A DNA stretch of 64,000 bases from RUG11247 sp045649485 (GTDB lineage Bacteria; Bacillota; Clostridia; Christensenellales; Aristaeellaceae): NCBI GenBank assembly GCA_045649485.1, contig JAZRPZ010000001.1:1-64000 (forward strand), in the 5' to 3' direction. This document shows, one piece after another, positions 60,669 to 64,000 of this stretch. The notes under the pieces are model-generated. The model was not told the DNA's origin and did no database searches. It was given only the letters and a program-made list of their open reading frames with translations. The translations under genes were made by a program, and so were the position numbers. Each line of letters opens with the position of its first letter. Within the stretch, counting starts at the first letter, position 1.

Positions 60669-61148
60669 TTGAAAAAGCTCTTATGCTGTCTCATTATGGC
60701 GGCTGTACTCATCGCGGGCAGCGCGCAGGCCGAATCTATGCTGCGCCTTCATGTAATAGGCAAGACCAATCTGCCTGAAGACCAGCACTTCAAGCTGCTG
60801 GTGCGGGATGCCGCCATTGAATATATATCCGAAAACGGCACAAACGACATTGCCGGTCTTGAGGAATATCTGAACAGCTTTGCCGGCTATATGCATATCG
60901 GCGATATGATCCGCGTGGAAAAAGGTACATTCCACTATGCCGAATCCCGATCCGCCGGAAATCATTACCCTGCCGGATGTTACGAAGCACTCAGGATATA
61001 TATCGGCAGTGCCGAAGGCCGCAACTGGTGGGGTATGCTGTACACGGAATTTTCAGGCATAGGCGATGAAAACGTCATCTACTACTCAGCCATTGTCGAC
61101 TGGTTCTTCCGACTGTTCGGCATGGCTGACCATACATGTGGAGGTTGA
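60669..61148 (+). CDS. spoIIR: Stage II sporulation protein R-like
   Basis: 159 aa. Signal peptide, then MLRLHVIGKTNLPEDQHFKL and VRDAAIEYI, and later HYPAGCYEALRIYIGSAEGRNWWGMLY, both blocks typical of SpoIIR. In Bacillus SpoIIR is made in the forespore and secreted to trigger sigma-E processing in the mother cell. A TTG start is used, with AGAGGTG 7 nt upstream. The sleB gene follows after 4 bp. Slightly shorter than family average. Confidence 0.88.
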   Translation: MKKLLCCLIMAAVLIAGSAQAESMLRLHVIGKTNLPEDQHFKLLVRDAAIEYISENGTNDIAGLEEYLNSFAGYMHIGDMIRVEKGTFHYAESRSAGNHYPAGCYEALRIYIGSAEGRNWWGMLYTEFSGIGDENVIYYSAIVDWFFRLFGMADHTCGG

Positions 61149-61152
61149 TCAA

Positions 61153-61830
61153 ATGAACAGATATATCGCGTCGCTGCTGGCTGTGTGCCTGTTATGTGCA
61201 GTATTGCCGCAGCATGCAGCAGCTGCCACCGTGCTTGAAATAGGTTCGCGCGGTGCCAACGTCACAAAGGTACAGCAGCGGCTCATCAAATTCGGCTATC
61301 TTGACGGCGAAGCCGACGGGCGCTACGGCGAAGCGACCCAGGCTGCAGTGCGCTGGTTTCAGCGCAACAACGGACTCACTGCAGATGGCAAAGTAGGTCC
61401 TGCCACCGCTGCGGCGCTTGGCGTTACCCTTACCACTTCATCATCGTCTGCTGCAGCATCTTCATCAGCAACCATAGTTTCCGCGGATCACCGGCTGCTT
61501 GCCAAGCTTGTATACGGCGAAGCACGCGGCGAATCATATAAAGGACAGGTCGCGGTGGCCGCCGTAGTGCTCAACCGTGTAGCTTCATCTGAATTTCCAA
61601 ACACAATAAGCGGCGTAATATATCAGAAAAACGCATTTTCCTGCGTGGATAACGGTTCCATAAACAACACCCCCGATTCCTCCTGCATAAAGGCTGCGCT
61701 TGATGCCCTCAATGGTTGGGATCCCACCGGCGGCTGTCTGTATTTCTATAATCCCAAAAAGACCAGCGACCAGTGGATACGCACCCGCACGGTCACCACA
61801 GTCATTGGCAATCATCACTTTGCTATATAA
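61153..61830 (+). CDS. sleB: Spore cortex-lytic enzyme SleB-like cell wall hydrolase
   Basis: 225 aa. Signal peptide (1-24), PG_binding_1 repeat (about 28-92) with GSRGANVTKVQQRLIKFGYL, a Ser-rich linker (about 95-112) and the Hydrolase_2 catalytic domain (about 115-225) starting with ADHRLLAKLVYGEARGESY, which carries the catalytic Glu. SleB depolymerises spore cortex during germination. TGGAGG precedes the ATG. Followed by ypeB, its usual partner. Confidence 0.92.
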   Translation: MNRYIASLLAVCLLCAVLPQHAAAATVLEIGSRGANVTKVQQRLIKFGYLDGEADGRYGEATQAAVRWFQRNNGLTADGKVGPATAAALGVTLTTSSSSAAASSSATIVSADHRLLAKLVYGEARGESYKGQVAVAAVVLNRVASSEFPNTISGVIYQKNAFSCVDNGSINNTPDSSCIKAALDALNGWDPTGGCLYFYNPKKTSDQWIRTRTVTTVIGNHHFAI

Positions 61831-61844
61831 ACAGGGGGGTACAC

Positions 61845-63161
61845 ATGGGCAAGATATCCCTTTTCTTCAAAGACCGCAGGTTTACCGCTGCAGCTGCAGT
61901 CGCAGCGGTTATGATGTTCGCTGCCACTTCCGCCGTTGCATTTGTCCGCACAGGAGAACTTGACGCAGCTGACAATGCTCTCGGCGGAATATACCGCAAA
62001 GCTCTGTATGAGACCTGCGAATTCACGGAAGGCATGGCGGTAAATCTCAATAAGCTCACAGTCGCAGGAGGCAGCGCCCGCAGCGTGCTGCTGAGCGATA
62101 TAATCCGTCAGGCTCAGGGAGCACAGGCCAATATCGCCATGCTGCCCATCGGCAGCGCTTCCACCGCGCGCGCGATGAAATACATCAATCAGGTTGGCGA
62201 TTTCTGCAGCACAATGCTGGCAAGAGTATCCTCCGGCGGCAGCATCACTCCCGAGGAATATGCCGACATAACCAGCCTTTCAGAGACCGCAGCAGCAATG
62301 TCCATAGGCTTCGGCACGCTGCTGGACCGCCACGAAGCCGGCGAGATAGTACTCAATATTCCGGATGGCGATTATGCCGGAGACCTGTTTACAGATTCAG
62401 CAGTTGAATATCCCACCCTGCTGTATGACGGACCCTTCTCTGACGGCGCGACGGGCAGCGACTTCAAAGCCCTTCACGGTCTGAGGGAAGTTTCCGCCGA
62501 AGAAGCCGCCGCGCTGCTTAAAGAATTCATCGGCACTGACGAAGTTCATTTTGAGGGCGAAAGTTCTCCCGGCACCGACTGCTATGAATTCAGCGTACTG
62601 GCAAACGGGCACTCAATGACCGCTGCCGTTACAAAGCAGGGAGGCCGCGTACTGTACATGCTTTCCTCCGGCGAAGTCGGTGAAAGCGTACTTTCCGATG
62701 CGGAATGTTTCGAGATCGCGGAAGGATTCCTGCTGTCACGCGGCTTCGGCGACATGGAGATCAGCTATTACTCCCGCTACGGCGGTGTTATGACGATCAA
62801 TTTTGCAGCAATGCAAAACGATGTGATACTCTATCCCGATCTTATCAAGATCCAGATCTCCATGGCAGACGGTGCGGTAATAGGCATTGAAGCCGGAAAT
62901 TACCTGCGCAATCATACGCAGCGCACCATAGAGATACCCGTCATCACGGAAGAACAGGCCGGCGCGATCATCAGCGAAAGGCTGGACATAGAAAATGTAC
63001 GGCTGTGTCTGATACCCATGGGCCTCGGCGAAAGATATTGCTATGAGGTATCCGCAAGCAGCCCGGAAGGCACCTATCTGATTTATATCGACGCCATGAC
63101 CGGCGCCGAGACAGAGATAATGCAGGTAATAAGCGATTCCGATTCTACTCTGGTAATGTGA
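61845..63161 (+). CDS. ypeB: Germination protein YpeB
   Basis: 438 aa. One N-terminal membrane segment (about 14-34), a helical N-terminal domain (40-190) and PepSY-type repeats in the C-terminal half (about 290-430, for example DAECFEIAEGFLLSRGFGDM and GTYLIYIDAMTGAE). YpeB is needed for SleB stability and localisation in spores. AGGGGGG precedes the ATG, 14 bp after sleB. Confidence 0.9.
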   Translation: MGKISLFFKDRRFTAAAAVAAVMMFAATSAVAFVRTGELDAADNALGGIYRKALYETCEFTEGMAVNLNKLTVAGGSARSVLLSDIIRQAQGAQANIAMLPIGSASTARAMKYINQVGDFCSTMLARVSSGGSITPEEYADITSLSETAAAMSIGFGTLLDRHEAGEIVLNIPDGDYAGDLFTDSAVEYPTLLYDGPFSDGATGSDFKALHGLREVSAEEAAALLKEFIGTDEVHFEGESSPGTDCYEFSVLANGHSMTAAVTKQGGRVLYMLSSGEVGESVLSDAECFEIAEGFLLSRGFGDMEISYYSRYGGVMTINFAAMQNDVILYPDLIKIQISMADGAVIGIEAGNYLRNHTQRTIEIPVITEEQAGAIISERLDIENVRLCLIPMGLGERYCYEVSASSPEGTYLIYIDAMTGAETEIMQVISDSDSTLVM

Positions 63162-63176
63162 CAGGAGGCGACAGGC

Positions 63177-63590
63177 ATGCAGGAGATCCATTCGCACAGA
63201 GAGAGCTTCGGGCATAGTATGCAGCAGACCCTCTACGCGGAGCGTGATCCCATGATAAACAGGGGCGATCTGTACAGCGCCTGTCTGGATCCCGTAGTCG
63301 GTTCGGAGCAGGGCGGCATACGTCCGGTGCTCGTGATACAAAACGACGTGGGCAACCGCCACAGCCCCACGGTGATCGTGCTTGCGATCACCGGGCAGAT
63401 AAACAAAGCGCGGCTGCCTACTCACGTGCCCGTGCCCGCAGAAGGCAACGGGCTTATGAAAGACAGCGTAATCCTCGCCGAACAGATTCGCACTCTCGAC
63501 AAGCGCCGGCTGCGTGAACGCATCGGCACCATTGATCCTGAAGTGATGGAAAAGGTAAGCGAGGCGCTGAAGATATCTCTGGGAGTCTGA
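63177..63590 (+). CDS. mazF: MazF/PemK-family endoribonuclease toxin
   Basis: 137 aa. INRGDLYSACLDPVVGSEQGG and RPVLVIQND, then VIVLAITGQINKARLPTHVP and KDSVILAEQIRTLDKRRL are hallmark segments of the EndoA/MazF family, which cuts single-stranded mRNA at short motifs. About 25 extra N-terminal residues precede the usual start; an ATG at 63252 would give the standard 112-aa protein but has a weaker binding site than the AGGAGG before 63177. No MazE antitoxin gene is adjacent. It follows ypeB by 15 bp. Confidence 0.88.
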   Translation: MQEIHSHRESFGHSMQQTLYAERDPMINRGDLYSACLDPVVGSEQGGIRPVLVIQNDVGNRHSPTVIVLAITGQINKARLPTHVPVPAEGNGLMKDSVILAEQIRTLDKRRLRERIGTIDPEVMEKVSEALKISLGV

Positions 63591-63600
63591 CAGGCGTAAA

Positions 63601-63631
63601 AAGCCCGGCACACAAAACATGTGCCGGGCTT
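63601..63631. terminator. Terminator after mazF
   Basis: AGCCCGGCACA pairs with TGTGCCGGGCT, followed by TCATTG; it separates mazF from the convergent next gene. Confidence 0.75.
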
Positions 63632-63643
63632 CATTGCGTCTTT

Positions 63644-63907
63644 TTACATGGAGTGCTTTACTCTGTCGCGCTCTTCTGCGGCCTTGCCATCGTTGAAGCG
63701 CTCCAGCGTGCCCACCAGATAGCCGGTGATGCGGCGGATGCGCTCAAAGGGAACGGGGCCGAGATTGGTCTTTACATCGGCAAATTCGCCGTCAAAGGTG
63801 AGCTCCATGGATACGGGAGTCCTGCCGTACTTCTCCTCTGCCCACTTGATGTAAGCCTGCTTTTCCTTTTCGGATACTTCTCCGTTGTGTACGATGAATT
63901 CTACCAT
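63644..63907 (-). CDS. Stand-alone domain resembling the glycyl-radical C-terminus of anaerobic ribonucleotide reductase
   Basis: 87 aa. The C-terminal ~35 residues (RRITGYLVGTLERFNDGKAA, then EERDRVKHSM) match the end of class III ribonucleotide reductase NrdD, R-R-x-x-GYL...FN-GK--E---RVKH, where the Gly carries the radical. The first 50 residues (MVEFIVHNGEVSEKEKQAYI) are not part of NrdD. Small clostridial proteins of this kind exist in databases under the NrdD name. GAGGTG lies 6 nt before the ATG. It might act as a radical-domain spare part or regulator; this is inference. Confidence 0.65.
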   Translation of the reverse strand: MVEFIVHNGEVSEKEKQAYIKWAEEKYGRTPVSMELTFDGEFADVKTNLGPVPFERIRRITGYLVGTLERFNDGKAAEERDRVKHSM

Positions 63908-63961
63908 ATATGTCACCTCGCGGTTTTTCTTTTGCACTTATAATATAAACAGATTCAGGAA

Positions 63962-64000
63962 CTAATGAAACAGCTTTATGGCTTCAGATATTCTCTTCAT
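63962..64000 (-). CDS. Possible C-terminal end of a gene running off the window
   Basis: On the minus strand an open frame from the window edge ends with RISEAIKLFH and TAG at 63964-63962. Only about 12 codons are visible, so neither the gene nor the reading frame can be confirmed. Confidence 0.25.
   Translation of the reverse strand: MKRISEAIKLFH

Noticed and set aside
1..64000. CRISPR array, tRNA or rRNA genes, prophage
   Set aside because: No regularly spaced short repeats, cloverleaf-like sequences or rRNA landmarks, and no phage structural genes were seen.

Overview
The window looks like chromosome of an anaerobic, endospore-forming member of the Bacillota (class Clostridia, gut type). 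The evidence is pyruvate:ferredoxin oxidoreductase, an NADP-type glutamate dehydrogenase, the sporulation/germination genes spoIIR, sleB and ypeB, strong AGGAGG-type ribosome binding sites, consensus sigma-A promoters (several TTGACA-17/18-TATAAT) and many genes for plant or host glycans. No genus can be named from the sequence alone. No tRNA, rRNA, CRISPR array, prophage or intact insertion sequence was seen.

Layout. 1-480: a gene-free block of structured repeats. 0.5-10.4 kb: a sugar-isomerase-like gene, a small Xre module, two tandem membrane-anchored polysaccharide deacetylases, a Nudix gene, ftsK/spoIIIE and a CE15-like esterase. 10.4-14 kb: an ABC-F ribosome-protection gene behind an attenuator-like leader, a highly structured non-coding RNA with its own consensus promoter, a HAD phosphatase and a B12/methionine-synthase activation-domain protein. 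14-31 kb: an ECF sigma/anti-sigma pair, a phosphopantetheinyl transferase, PFOR, dUTPase, a MoxR-DUF58-DUF4129 operon, small envelope proteins, a flavodoxin-like reductase, an SDR, addA and alanine racemase. 31-37.5 kb: an oligopeptide ABC operon, oppABCDF. 37.8-50.4 kb: a TIM-barrel plus PHP pair, an aminoglycoside nucleotidyltransferase-like gene, GH20, the rplJ-rplL operon with its L10 leader, gdhA, an M20 peptidase, GH32, a secreted beta-lactamase-fold protein and L-lactate dehydrogenase. 50.4-64 kb: a histidine-racemase-like (CntK-type) gene translationally coupled to an amino-acid ABC transporter, GH78 alpha-L-rhamnosidase overlapping miaA, a split chromate transporter, a divergent enolase, spoIIR-sleB-ypeB-mazF and a stand-alone glycyl-radical-type domain.

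Physiology (inference). Glycosidases of families GH20, GH32 and GH78 and the sugar isomerase, all without signal peptides, would process imported oligosaccharides. Pyruvate would go through PFOR and lactate dehydrogenase, and the Opp and polar amino-acid transporters with glutamate dehydrogenase would handle amino acids.

The most interesting material is non-coding: (i) a family of six dispersed intergenic elements with three conserved hairpins whose arms change by compensation between copies; (ii) a roughly 220-nt structured RNA closed by a perfect 12-bp stem; (iii) a leader with a 32-codon reading frame and mutually exclusive hairpins before the ABC-F gene; (iv) a recurring design in which the Shine-Dalgarno of ldh, eno and the ABC-F gene lies in the 3' arm of a hairpin directly before the start codon.
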